This document shows, one piece after another, positions 17,964-26,588 of a stretch of 64,000 bases of DNA. How positions within the stretch are numbered: position 1 is the first letter of the stretch; every line of letters starts with the position of its first letter. The translations under genes were made by a program, and so were the position numbers. The notes beneath the pieces are model-generated. The model saw nothing but the letters and a program-made list of their open reading frames with translations. It had not been told where the DNA came from and searched no databases. The DNA comes from Clostridiales bacterium VE202-21 (lineage in GTDB: Bacteria; Bacillota; Clostridia; Lachnospirales; Lachnospiraceae), in NCBI GenBank assembly GCA_000509105.1, contig BAIF02000023.1, positions 24,423 to 88,422 of the forward strand. The letters run 5' to 3'.

Positions 17964-19103
17964 ATGAAGAAAAAAGTGATCGTAGCCGGACATATTTGTC
18001 TGGATATCACACCAGTATTCCCGGATAAAAAGATGACCCAGTTAAGCGAGATTCTTTCCCCGGGAAGGCTGATACAGATGGGGCAGGCGGACGTGCACAC
18101 AGGCGGGGCCGTGGCCAATACCGGACTGGCAATGAAAATTCTCGGTGCGGATGTTACTTTAATGGGTAAAATCGGTAAAGAGACGTTTGGCGATATGGTA
18201 TGTAATATATTAAGGCAGTATGATGCAGAAGAGGGAATGCTTCTATCGGACAGGGAATCTACATCCTATTCTGTAATTCTGGCAGTTCCGGGGATTGACC
18301 GTATCTTTCTGCATAATCCGGGAGCAAACCATTCGTTCCGAGCATCTGATATTCCACAGAAAGCCATGGAAGAAGCGGCATTGTTTCACTTTGGATATCC
18401 TCCGCTGATGAAATCCATGTATGAACATGACGGAGAGGAATTGGTGGAAATCATGAAGCGGGCAAAGACGGCAGGTGCAGCAACTTCCCTTGATATGGCG
18501 GCAGTAGACCCGGATGCCGAAGCGGGCACGGCGAACTGGGAGAAGATTCTGGAGCGTGTCATGCCTTACGTGGACTTTTTTGTGCCTAGCGTGGAAGAAC
18601 TCTGCTATATGCTGGATAAGAAACGGTACGAAGAGTGGCAGGAGCGGGCCGGAGGAACGGATATGACGGAAATCCTGAACATTGAGAGGGATGTTAAGCC
18701 CCTCGGAAAGCAATGTATGGAATTTGGAGCAAAGGTTCTTTTAATTAAATGTGGCGCACCCGGAATGTATTATAAAACAGCAGACAGGCGGACTCTAATG
18801 AATATAGGAAGCCGGGTCGGACTGGATCTAAACAGCTGGGCAGACAGAGAGGGATTCGAGAAGAGCTATGTTCCGGAGCGTATTCATTCCGGGACCGGGG
18901 CAGGAGATACAAGCATTGCGGTGTTTCTGACTGCTATGTTGGAAGGGTATCCACTAGAGAAGACTCTTCAGCTTTCCGCGGCGACAGGCGCGTCCTGTGT
19001 AGCTTCTTATGATGCATTGAGCGGGCTGAAATCTATTGACGAACTGGAAAAGAAAATCAATGCAGGCTGGTGTAAAAACAAGTCGAATATAAAAGAACAA
19101 TAA
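17964..19103 (+). CDS. PfkB family carbohydrate kinase
   Basis: The enzyme phosphorylates the ketose made by the upstream isomerase (inferred) with ATP. The PfkB fold is shown by the N-terminal GHICLDI, the substrate-binding HTGGAVANTG, and the C-terminal signature HSGTGAGDTSIA with the catalytic Asp in GAGD. At 379 residues it is 50-70 longer than typical family members. The extra length lies between about 195 and 290, around the segment MLDKKRYEEWQ. The ATG at 17964 has AGGAGG seven bases upstream; the open frame reaches back to 17892 but includes the hairpin. It is the middle gene of the isomerase-kinase-aldolase operon. 5-Dehydro-2-deoxygluconokinase (IolC) and tagatose-6-phosphate kinase are alternative readings. 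Confidence 0.85.
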   Translation: MKKKVIVAGHICLDITPVFPDKKMTQLSEILSPGRLIQMGQADVHTGGAVANTGLAMKILGADVTLMGKIGKETFGDMVCNILRQYDAEEGMLLSDRESTSYSVILAVPGIDRIFLHNPGANHSFRASDIPQKAMEEAALFHFGYPPLMKSMYEHDGEELVEIMKRAKTAGAATSLDMAAVDPDAEAGTANWEKILERVMPYVDFFVPSVEELCYMLDKKRYEEWQERAGGTDMTEILNIERDVKPLGKQCMEFGAKVLLIKCGAPGMYYKTADRRTLMNIGSRVGLDLNSWADREGFEKSYVPERIHSGTGAGDTSIAVFLTAMLEGYPLEKTLQLSAATGASCVASYDALSGLKSIDELEKKINAGWCKNKSNIKEQ

Positions 19104-19137
19104 ATGTGTACATAAAAAGAAAATCAGGAGGCAGAAT

Positions 19138-20082
19138 ATGTTAGTAAATTTGAATGAAGTATTGATTCCAGCGAGGAGGAATCATTATGCAGTAGGATTA
19201 TTTAATGCGGTAAATCTGGAACTTGCAAGAGGAATTATCAGTGCGGCAGAAAGTACAGGTTCCCCTGTCATCATGGGCACGGCGGAAGTGCTGTTCCCTT
19301 ACGGGCCTCTGGAGGAGTTATCTTATTACCTGATTCCGATGGCTAAGAAGGCGAATGTGCCGGTTGTGATCCATTTGGATCACGGCCTGAATAAAGAAAC
19401 CTGTCTGAAAGCACTGGAATTGGGATTTTCATCTATTATGTATGACTGCTCTACAGATTCCTATGAGGAGAATGTAAGAAAAGTAAAAGAAATGGCAGAT
19501 ATCGCCCACTCTTATGGCGCAACAATAGAGGGGGAACTCGGGCATGTAGGGGATAATGAAGGTTCGGCAGAGGGAAATTCGCATATGACGGATCCGAAGC
19601 AGTTCTATACGGAGCCGGACATGGCAAAAGATTATGTGGAAAAGACAAAAGTAGATGCATTGGCGATTGCAGTGGGAAATGCGCATGGAGCATACAAACT
19701 GCCGCCTAAATTAGATTTTGAAAGAATCCGGACCATTGCAAAAACTGTGGATGTCCCGCTGGTATTGCACGGGGGATCCGGTCTTACGGATTCTGATTTC
19801 AGGCAGGCTATCTCGGAAGGAATTAGTAAGGTAAATATTTTTACAGATATCAATATAGCTGCGGTAGAGGCAGAGTTTAAAAAGTTCAGTGATATGAATA
19901 AAGGGATTATTGACTTAATTCCTGCAGCTGTGGAAGCGGTAAATCAGGAAACCATGAAGAAGATGAAGCTGTTCAGCAGCGACAGAAAAGCCGGATATAC
20001 ATATTATAACGAGAAAATGAATGTAGAACGTTTGGTTCAGGTAGTCACAAATGAAGTGAAACGGCATATGGTAAAGCCGTAA
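19138..20082 (+). CDS. Class II fructose-bisphosphate aldolase family protein
   Basis: A zinc-dependent aldolase that should split the phosphorylated ketose into dihydroxyacetone phosphate and an aldehyde. Family marks are HLDHG (catalytic Asp and metal His), the segment MYDCSTDSYEENV, EGELGHVGDNEG, the metal His in NAHGAYK, and VLHGGSGL. At 314 residues it fits the FbaA/GatY/KbaY/IolJ group; which of these substrates it uses cannot be decided. AGGAGG precedes the ATG at 19138. It ends the operon, and a strong terminator lies 180 bases downstream. Confidence 0.9.
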   Translation: MLVNLNEVLIPARRNHYAVGLFNAVNLELARGIISAAESTGSPVIMGTAEVLFPYGPLEELSYYLIPMAKKANVPVVIHLDHGLNKETCLKALELGFSSIMYDCSTDSYEENVRKVKEMADIAHSYGATIEGELGHVGDNEGSAEGNSHMTDPKQFYTEPDMAKDYVEKTKVDALAIAVGNAHGAYKLPPKLDFERIRTIAKTVDVPLVLHGGSGLTDSDFRQAISEGISKVNIFTDINIAAVEAEFKKFSDMNKGIIDLIPAAVEAVNQETMKKMKLFSSDRKAGYTYYNEKMNVERLVQVVTNEVKRHMVKP

Positions 20083-20262
20083 ATAAACTGAAGGGGTATC
20101 TCTTTATATGGTTTGTGATTTATCTATATATGTAATAATGCTATTTTGTATAATACATTTTTAGCGTAGAAGATTTACTTAATGTGCCTTTTATACAAAG
20201 CAAACGATCTCTTTATCTATATTTTTTATATTAGTTGACGCCGATAGCGGGGATAAATTCGT

Positions 20263-20301
20263 AAACAGACTTAACCGATTTGTGGTTAGGTCTGTTTTTT
20301 T
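20263..20301 (+). terminator. Rho-independent terminator of the isomerase-kinase-aldolase operon
   Basis: The 14-base arm at 20263-20276 (AAACAGACTTAACC) pairs fully, with one G-U, to 20284-20297 across a seven-base loop, and a T-tract follows. It is a strong terminator and marks the last feature that clearly belongs to the ancestral chromosome before the mobile island. The 180 bases between the aldolase stop and this hairpin show no gene. Confidence 0.85.
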
Positions 20302-20563
20302 AGATATGTGACATTTAATCAATAGACAATTTAAAAGGAGGGAAATGCCCAGAGTACAAAGGAGTAGTATATTTGAAGGAAGGCTCTAAAGATAAGATAA
20401 AATCAAATAAAAGCCTAAAGGGTGCAGCAATTCAGCAATGGATTTCTGCACTATTTTTTTCGACAAATTTCAACAATATTTTACATTTTATCAAGCATAA
20501 AGCCAGACCACCACCGCACTTCGAATTGATTTCTAACAAATTTCAAATCGGAGGTAAGAAGGA

Positions 20564-20995
20564 ATGGCTTATAACAAAGCAAAAGAAGAAAAAGAATGGA
20601 AACGCTGGAAAGAAAATGAAGAAAAGAAATTACGGGAGCTGGGAATGGATGAAGAATTAATTCAGCAACTTCGTCAGAGGGATTGGGAAGAATTTAAGGA
20701 AGAACGCAGATACAGGGAACATCAGACTCCCTATCCAGATTACTGGAATTTACACCCGTTTGTGATAAAAGAACCGGAAATAGAAGGAGTCCAATCTCTG
20801 CTCCAGTCCATCGAGAATGAACAACTGTTACATATTCTGTCGCAGGCAGACCGGACTACACTTCAGGTACTCCTTTTAAAAATGATGGGCTATTCCTTCC
20901 GGGAAATAGCAGAAAAACTGGGAGTACCAGAACAAACCATTTATACCAAAGTCAATCGACTGAGAAAAAAACTAAAAAAAGTTTTGGAAAAGTGA
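20564..20995 (+). CDS. Sigma-70 region 4-like HTH protein
   Basis: A 143-residue protein with a charged, helical N-terminal half (EKEWKRWKENEEKKLRELG). The C-terminal half is like sigma-factor region 4: ADRTTLQVLLLKMMGYSFREIAE followed by a recognition helix in EQTIYTKVNRLRKKLKK. No region 2 is present, so it is a small DNA-binding regulator rather than a full sigma factor. Such genes are frequent on integrative elements of gut Clostridia. GGAGG lies upstream of the ATG. The preceding 20302-20563 stretch shows no gene apart from an unconvincing overlapping frame. It may control the helicase and recombinase genes downstream. Confidence 0.75.
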   Translation: MAYNKAKEEKEWKRWKENEEKKLRELGMDEELIQQLRQRDWEEFKEERRYREHQTPYPDYWNLHPFVIKEPEIEGVQSLLQSIENEQLLHILSQADRTTLQVLLLKMMGYSFREIAEKLGVPEQTIYTKVNRLRKKLKKVLEK

Positions 20996-21566
20996 ATAAT
21001 TTTGAACCATCTCATCGGCTATATAGTAGAGGGAAAATCTCTCGCCTGCTCTTTGACAACCAAATATCAGCATTACAGGTACGTTCCCGGAAGTAGTAGC
21101 GTGGAGGAGTAAGCGCCAGGACAGACGGAACCGCTATTGCATTCAGAAAAGTGGACAGTCAGGAGAGAACATTCTGACAGCAGTTTAAGAGAATGCAGTG
21201 CCGGCTTCGTTTCGAGCGACCACTTATATCTGAAATAAAGCCGTGGCAGGCTTTTCGCCATAATCACTGAGGGGGGATAATGATACGTTTACTTGCCAAA
21301 GAGCAGAAGATGGACTTTGGGTTGTAATCAGCAAGACCTTTAGAATATCTGCGAACGGCATCCGCCAGATGCCTGCCTGTAATGTTCCCCGCCGTGGAAA
21401 TGCATGGCAGGATGCCGGGGATGCGAGGTCAAATACGGTGCCGAGAGTAAACAAAACAAATAGAAATCAATAGAAGTGTGTCGTTGATATCAGATACATG
21501 CGGCTGTGGGGATTCCCATAGCCGTATTGATGTGGTATTAACGGCATACGAAGAAAAGGAATTGCC
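20996..21566 (+). ncRNA. Structured non-coding stretch, candidate RNA or leader
   Basis: No convincing reading frame is present over 570 bases, yet base composition is balanced and hairpins are frequent. GCATTC (21139-21144) pairs with GAATGC (21191-21196) around an inner GTCAG/CTGAC (21158-21162/21174-21178). AAAGCC/GGCTTT lies at 21237-21254, GGCATC/GATGCC at 21357-21373, and CCCCG/CGGGG at 21387-21420. A 13-bp stem with a GATT loop at 21498-21527 (CGGCTGTGGG pairing with CCCATAGCCG) stands 40 bases before the helicase start. It could be a stable RNA of the element, a long leader, or a transfer or replication site. Function is unknown. Confidence 0.45.
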
Positions 21567-23534
21567 ATGTTATATCAAAACCAATATCAGAAAAAAGCCC
21601 ATAGGGAGGCTGAGGAAATCTTCCGCGGCCTGCTTCCTAAGAAGGGTCTGAATGTAAGAGAAGAACAGATCCAACTATGTCACAAGATGCTGGATACTCT
21701 GTTTCACCGGGATATCGCCCTATGTGATGCTGGTGTAGGAATCGGCAAGACATACGCCTATCTGGCAGCATGTATCTTGCTGCGGAAATACGCATTGTAC
21801 ACAGGGAAATATCTCTTATGCGACAGCAGGTCAGTAGTCATATCCACATCCAGCATTGCGCTGCAGAAAGCGTTACTGGAGGAATACATCCCTTTTCTAT
21901 CCAAGATTCTCTTAGAGAATGGGATCATCAAATCGCCTTTGCAAGCTGTTGTACGGAAGGGAAAGGAACATTTTGTGTGTGATTATCGTCTGGAACAGCG
22001 GCTAGAGGCAATAAAACAAAAGCAGAAAAATTCAGGGCAAAAAAGCGCGCTGCTGTCGCTCTGCCATCAGTATGACATAGATCAGATTCATGGAATAAGC
22101 GGATTCGACCGGAGACGTGTCTGTGTTCCTAAGTTCTGTCCAAAAGACTGTCCGGGAAGACCAGACTGCAGATATCAGAGATATCTGAAGCAGGCAAAAA
22201 GTCCTGAAATCTTTATCCAAATCTGTAACCATAATTATCTGTTGGCAGATGCTTCCCACAGAGCCAGGGGATTCAGACCTTTACTGGCGGATTACCGGGC
22301 TCTGATCATAGACGAGGCCCACCAACTGCCAGAGGCTGCAAGGCAGATGTACGGGAAAACACTCGGCAGTGATGACATTCAAGAAATCTGCCACTTTTTA
22401 GAAAAAGAACACCAGTCCAGAGCAGCCATACAGATTAAAGAAATTTTTCGTAATGTGCTGGAGCCGTTGAAGGATTGTGTTCAGGAAGAAGCTGCCGAGA
22501 GGACAGCAGCCACCCTCACGGAAGACTGCGTCAGAACACTTCAGACCGGAATCCTTCAGATCCGGCAGATGATTACAAGGCTCCGGGGCAGCATTCCGCC
22601 CTGGACACTGAACAGACTGGAAGAGACAGAGGAGATCCTTCACTGTTTTTACAGGCAGGACAAGAATTACATCCTCTATTTGCAGAAGGACCAGAACCGG
22701 CTCCCCGTGTTCTGTGCCACCAGCCGGAAGGTTCCGAAACTTTTGCAGGAATCACTGTGGCAGAAAGGAATCCCTTCGATACTTACCAGCGGTACACTGA
22801 AGGCAGGAAATGGATTCGAGAGAACGAAACAGGTGACCGGGCTAAGCCAAGAAACGAATGTACGGGAGTATACAGCGCAATCCCCGTTTCAATATAAAAA
22901 GAACTGTTTATTGTATTTACCAAAGAATTTGAAGAAATGTAAGCGTGGAAGCCAGGAGGAGGCAATGATACTTGCAATGCACATACAATCACTAATCTGC
23001 GCTACTTATGGGCATACGCTGGTGCTGTTCACCTCGTACTCTTTGATGGGAAGTGTGTACCAGCTGCTAAAGGATGTCCTGCCTTTTTCTATGGTGGAAG
23101 TATGGCGCCATTCACAGGAAGAAATTACAAGATTCAAAAGCATGAAGAATGCTGTCTTGTTTGCAGCCGGTTCCTGTTGGGAAGGGGTAGACTTCCCGGG
23201 GGATATGGTGTCTTCCCTGATTATTGTGAAGCTGCCGTTCGCGGTCCCGGATCCTGTTAGTGAGGCAGAAAAGAAGGAGCATGAATCGTTAGAGGGATAT
23301 ATCCAGTCCACCATAGTGCCGGATATGCAGAAAAAACTCCGGCAGGGATTTGGGCGGGCTATCCGGACGGAAGAGGATACCTGTGTTGTTTCTATTTTGG
23401 ATTATCGGGCGGTGGCAGGAGGGCGGTATCATTCGGATGTTCTGCGTGCATTACCGGATTGCCAGATGGCGAACAGGATAGAAGAGGTGGAAACTTTTAT
23501 CCGTAGAAGGAAAGGGACAGAATATTATATGTAG
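21567..23534 (+). CDS. DinG/XPD-like SF2 DNA helicase of the mobile island
   Basis: A 655-residue ATP-dependent helicase of the Rad3/XPD/DinG group, which unwinds DNA 5'-3' and carries an iron-sulphur cluster. GVGIGKTYAYL is a Walker A variant, and IIDEAHQLPEAA is the DEAH box. Motif III-like ILTSGTL and the C-terminal GSCWEGVDFPGD and RQGFGRAIRTEED are typical. A cysteine-rich region (VCVPKFCPKDCPGRPDC) probably binds the cluster. AAGGAA precedes the ATG. The gene sits between the structured non-coding stretch and the recombinases, so it may aid replication or transfer of the element rather than host repair. Its base composition is richer in G+C than the defence cargo. Confidence 0.85.
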   Translation: MLYQNQYQKKAHREAEEIFRGLLPKKGLNVREEQIQLCHKMLDTLFHRDIALCDAGVGIGKTYAYLAACILLRKYALYTGKYLLCDSRSVVISTSSIALQKALLEEYIPFLSKILLENGIIKSPLQAVVRKGKEHFVCDYRLEQRLEAIKQKQKNSGQKSALLSLCHQYDIDQIHGISGFDRRRVCVPKFCPKDCPGRPDCRYQRYLKQAKSPEIFIQICNHNYLLADASHRARGFRPLLADYRALIIDEAHQLPEAARQMYGKTLGSDDIQEICHFLEKEHQSRAAIQIKEIFRNVLEPLKDCVQEEAAERTAATLTEDCVRTLQTGILQIRQMITRLRGSIPPWTLNRLEETEEILHCFYRQDKNYILYLQKDQNRLPVFCATSRKVPKLLQESLWQKGIPSILTSGTLKAGNGFERTKQVTGLSQETNVREYTAQSPFQYKKNCLLYLPKNLKKCKRGSQEEAMILAMHIQSLICATYGHTLVLFTSYSLMGSVYQLLKDVLPFSMVEVWRHSQEEITRFKSMKNAVLFAAGSCWEGVDFPGDMVSSLIIVKLPFAVPDPVSEAEKKEHESLEGYIQSTIVPDMQKKLRQGFGRAIRTEEDTCVVSILDYRAVAGGRYHSDVLRALPDCQMANRIEEVETFIRRRKGTEYYM

Positions 23535-23550
23535 AAACAGTAGCAGAGGT

Positions 23551-23667
23551 TGTTGGTTCTGCTTGGATTGAAGTAGAAATCAAGGGAAATATTTAGTGGT
23601 ATTTTGGAGGCGATTTCACACGGATTGTTGGTATTTGTGAATAGATATGTTGGCATGAGTTGGGTAT
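23551..23667 (+). repeat. Short direct repeats upstream of the recombinase genes
   Basis: TGTTGGTT (23551-23558), TGTTGGTAT (23626-23634), TGTTGGCAT (23648-23656) and GTTGGGTAT (23659-23667) recur in the 170-base gap before the first recombinase. The last two pairs are spaced 22 and 11 bases, about two turns and one turn of the helix. They could be arm-type recombinase binding sites at the left end of the Tn554-like unit. They are short and AT/GT-rich, so chance is possible. Confidence 0.3.
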
Positions 23668-23703
23668 ACTGTGTATGACGTCAGAGGAAAGGAGTGAAGG
23701 CAA

Positions 23704-24822
23704 ATGAAACGTTATTGTGTAATAAGCGAGCAGGATGGGACAAAGACTTATTATTTTATCCGTGACTGTCAAGAATGGGAAATGGTTCTGCTTCCTTCCA
23801 AATATCTGACTCATAAGACAAGATCCAACCGGTCACCAAATACAATACGCAGAAGTGCATTTGCAATTGTATTTTATTTAGAATATCTGAATGAATCAGG
23901 TATGGAAATCAATGACGTATATGGATTGAAATATCAGGAGCAAAGTAATCACTTCGTGGGATTTTTACACTGGCTGAAAGCCGGAAGGCATAAAGACAAA
24001 GAGGATACAAGAATTCCACATAATGGAACCTGCAACGCATATTTAAAAGATGTGTTCAGGTTCTTTCTGTTTCTAGAAATGGAAGAGGAACAACAGGGAA
24101 GGCTAAGTGTCCTGTATTATGACAATTTTACAACGCCCAATGCAGTCGGAGTAAAGAAAAAGATGCGGTTCCGTGCATTCAGAGGGTATCTGCAGGAAGA
24201 GGAACGGGATGTGAGGGCGGCACAACATTATGAAATCCTTAAAATATTAAAAGCATGCACGAACTGCCGGGATCAGCTTCTGATTATGCTGATTGCCGAA
24301 ACCGGGTATCGAATTGGAGAAATACTGGGCGTGGATTATACAAGGGATATTGACTATCGGAGACATACCATCCGCATTTACTTCCGTGAAGACAATGACA
24401 ATGGTGCCAGGGCAAAGAATGCGGAATACCGGAAAGCCAAAATCAGCGATGCAGCCTATGATTTTATGATGCATTACATGGCAGAATATCGGGAACTGCT
24501 CCAGCACCAGCAAATGCTGTTTGTTAATTTGGAGGGGAATACCAAAGGCAAAGCACTACAGGCAGATTCTGTTTACAGCATGCTGAAAAGGATGGAGAAA
24601 AAGACAGAAATTAAAATCACACCTCATATGCTGCGGAGATATTTTGCCAATATGCGCCGGGATGCAGGCTGGACTTTAGAGATGATCTGCGAGGCCCTTG
24701 GGCACCGGCATCTGGATACGACAATTAAATATTTGAACATTGTGGATGATGAGCTTATGGAGGCAAGCGATGAATTTTACAAGAAGCATACGGCTTTATA
24801 CGGGCTCGACCAGATAATGTGA
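23704..24822 (+). CDS. Tyrosine recombinase, TnpA-like
   Basis: The first of three consecutive site-specific recombinases; at 372 residues it is close to Tn554 TnpA (about 360). The catalytic domain shows the first Arg in AETGYRIGEILG, HxxR in ITPHMLRRYF, and the GH...Y segment in ALGHRHLDTTIKYL with the Tyr nucleophile. The N-terminal half is the SAM-like DNA-binding domain (AFAIVFYLEYLNESG). AGGAAAGGAG precedes the start. The stop overlaps the region of the next gene's ribosome binding site, so the recombinases are co-translated and probably act as one complex during integration and excision. Confidence 0.92.
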   Translation: MKRYCVISEQDGTKTYYFIRDCQEWEMVLLPSKYLTHKTRSNRSPNTIRRSAFAIVFYLEYLNESGMEINDVYGLKYQEQSNHFVGFLHWLKAGRHKDKEDTRIPHNGTCNAYLKDVFRFFLFLEMEEEQQGRLSVLYYDNFTTPNAVGVKKKMRFRAFRGYLQEEERDVRAAQHYEILKILKACTNCRDQLLIMLIAETGYRIGEILGVDYTRDIDYRRHTIRIYFREDNDNGARAKNAEYRKAKISDAAYDFMMHYMAEYRELLQHQQMLFVNLEGNTKGKALQADSVYSMLKRMEKKTEIKITPHMLRRYFANMRRDAGWTLEMICEALGHRHLDTTIKYLNIVDDELMEASDEFYKKHTALYGLDQIM

Positions 24823-24836
24823 CAGGAGGTGACTGC

Positions 24837-26588
24837 ATGCCTGTTTATCAGATGCAGCAGGCAGAAATATGGGAAGAGGATGAGCCACAGGGCGGGCAGC
24901 TGGAAGCAGAGGTGGATGCCTGCCGGGAAGTGAAGAGCAATTATAGGAACAGAGTCAGGCATTTTCTGCGTACCAGTGGAATTGCACATATTTCAGAAAT
25001 GGAGTATGGACTACGAATAGAGTATGAGAAGTACCTCATGCAGACAGAGAAACAGTCCCTTCACAATTTATGTCTGAATGCTTTTGACCGGATTAAACTG
25101 CATTCCATGAAAGAGGAGATGCGGACGCTGGCAGGCAAACGAAAATATACCTTTGACTTTGCGGAAAGGATTATCTTTCTTCCATATTACCCCAAGATAG
25201 AAATTGCAGAGCATTTTCAAAGCGCAAGGAGAAAACGGGACCTTGTATGGGACTTCACGATACCATGTGATGAGAAATTAAAAAGGCAGATATTTCTGAT
25301 ATTGAATCAGCTGGTCATGGCTGGTGAGGAGACTTGGGAAGAGAAAGAAAAGCTGGCAGCACTAAAATTTCTATATGAATTCTGTATTTTAACAGGGATT
25401 TCAGACATCGATGAGATGACGTTAGATGACGAAGCTGCATTTAAGAGCTATCTTCCGCAGAGCATGAATGAAAGAAAAAGAAAGCGTGCCTGTGGAATTA
25501 TCGGGTTTAGCAGAAAGCATCTGTTCCAACAATCAGCTGAAATAAACTGGAAAGCAAATGTGTGGTATTTGGAGCGTTTTTATTTTTCCAGAGAGCGAAT
25601 TAATCCAAGTAAACCGGTAGACAGTTTTTCGTTCCGGGAAATCACCTATGAGGGAAACAGGAATCTCTTAAAAAAGTATATGCGGTATGCCCTTGGGATT
25701 ACGGATTTATCCATCAACACAATCCGTATTAAATTTTTGGACATTCGAAAATTTCTTCAGGCATTTGATCAGCCCCAAAAACCTGCATTTGAATTGACAG
25801 CAGGGGATGTGGATGCCTATCTGAAAGAACTTCAGAAAATGGATAATATGGAGAAGACATTCAACGGTCAATTGTTCAGCATCGTACAGTTTTATAATTT
25901 CCTTCTGGTGAAAGGATATATGGAGCGAATCCCTTTTCGGCATGAGTATTATCTGCAGAAAGAAATCCCAATGCATCATGACAGAAGTGTCCGGGATGAG
26001 GTATGTGGGGAAATCTTTGAAAAACTGGAGAATTTTCCGGAGCACCTGAGGCTGATGTTTTTACACCTATGGTGTGTAGGTCTCAGGTGCAGCGAGGTGT
26101 GTACACTTCAGGGAGATGCCTATGAATGGAAGAACGGTGACGCATGGATTAAAGTCTATCAGATTAAAATGAAAAACTACAAGCGAATCCCAATACCGGA
26201 AGCCTTATATCAACTGATGCAGGTCTATATACAGAAACACCATATCCGGCAAGAAGACTATTTGTTCCAGAATACAAAAGGCGGGGCGTTCAGATATGCT
26301 ACTTTCCGGAGCCAAATGCTCAGATGCTGCGAAGAGAATCAGATTGCAGATGGGGATTATCTTTTTAAGTCCCATGATTATCGGCATAATCTGGCAACGT
26401 TATATTATGATAGGGGAATATCCATTCAAGCGATCAGGGATTATCTGGGACATGACTATGAGGAAATGACGAGACAATATGTGGACTTTATGCCCAAAAA
26501 GCTGGAGAAAGCAAATGAAGAATATTTCAGCAATCCAGAGCATAGTCTGGCAGATGAACTGATGAAGGGAGAACAGGATGGAGACTAA
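24837..26588 (+). CDS. Tyrosine recombinase, TnpB-like
   Basis: The second recombinase, 583 residues, matching the long TnpB of Tn554 (about 630). The catalytic domain lies in the last third: Arg in CVGLRCSEVCTL, HxxR in FKSHDYRHNLATLY, and YLGHDYEEMTRQYVDF with the Tyr nucleophile. The long N-terminal part is helical and includes a core-binding domain (TINTIRIKFLDIRKFLQAF is in the centre). I start at the ATG at 24837, which has AGGAGG at 24824-24829, although the frame is open from a GTG inside the previous gene. It overlaps the third recombinase by 11 bases. Confidence 0.92.
   Translation: MPVYQMQQAEIWEEDEPQGGQLEAEVDACREVKSNYRNRVRHFLRTSGIAHISEMEYGLRIEYEKYLMQTEKQSLHNLCLNAFDRIKLHSMKEEMRTLAGKRKYTFDFAERIIFLPYYPKIEIAEHFQSARRKRDLVWDFTIPCDEKLKRQIFLILNQLVMAGEETWEEKEKLAALKFLYEFCILTGISDIDEMTLDDEAAFKSYLPQSMNERKRKRACGIIGFSRKHLFQQSAEINWKANVWYLERFYFSRERINPSKPVDSFSFREITYEGNRNLLKKYMRYALGITDLSINTIRIKFLDIRKFLQAFDQPQKPAFELTAGDVDAYLKELQKMDNMEKTFNGQLFSIVQFYNFLLVKGYMERIPFRHEYYLQKEIPMHHDRSVRDEVCGEIFEKLENFPEHLRLMFLHLWCVGLRCSEVCTLQGDAYEWKNGDAWIKVYQIKMKNYKRIPIPEALYQLMQVYIQKHHIRQEDYLFQNTKGGAFRYATFRSQMLRCCEENQIADGDYLFKSHDYRHNLATLYYDRGISIQAIRDYLGHDYEEMTRQYVDFMPKKLEKANEEYFSNPEHSLADELMKGEQDGD

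Noticed and set aside
20373..20660. Lysine-rich 95-codon reading frame before the sigma-like gene
   Set aside because: It has a TTG start without a ribosome binding site, low-complexity composition, and overlaps the better-supported HTH gene in another frame.
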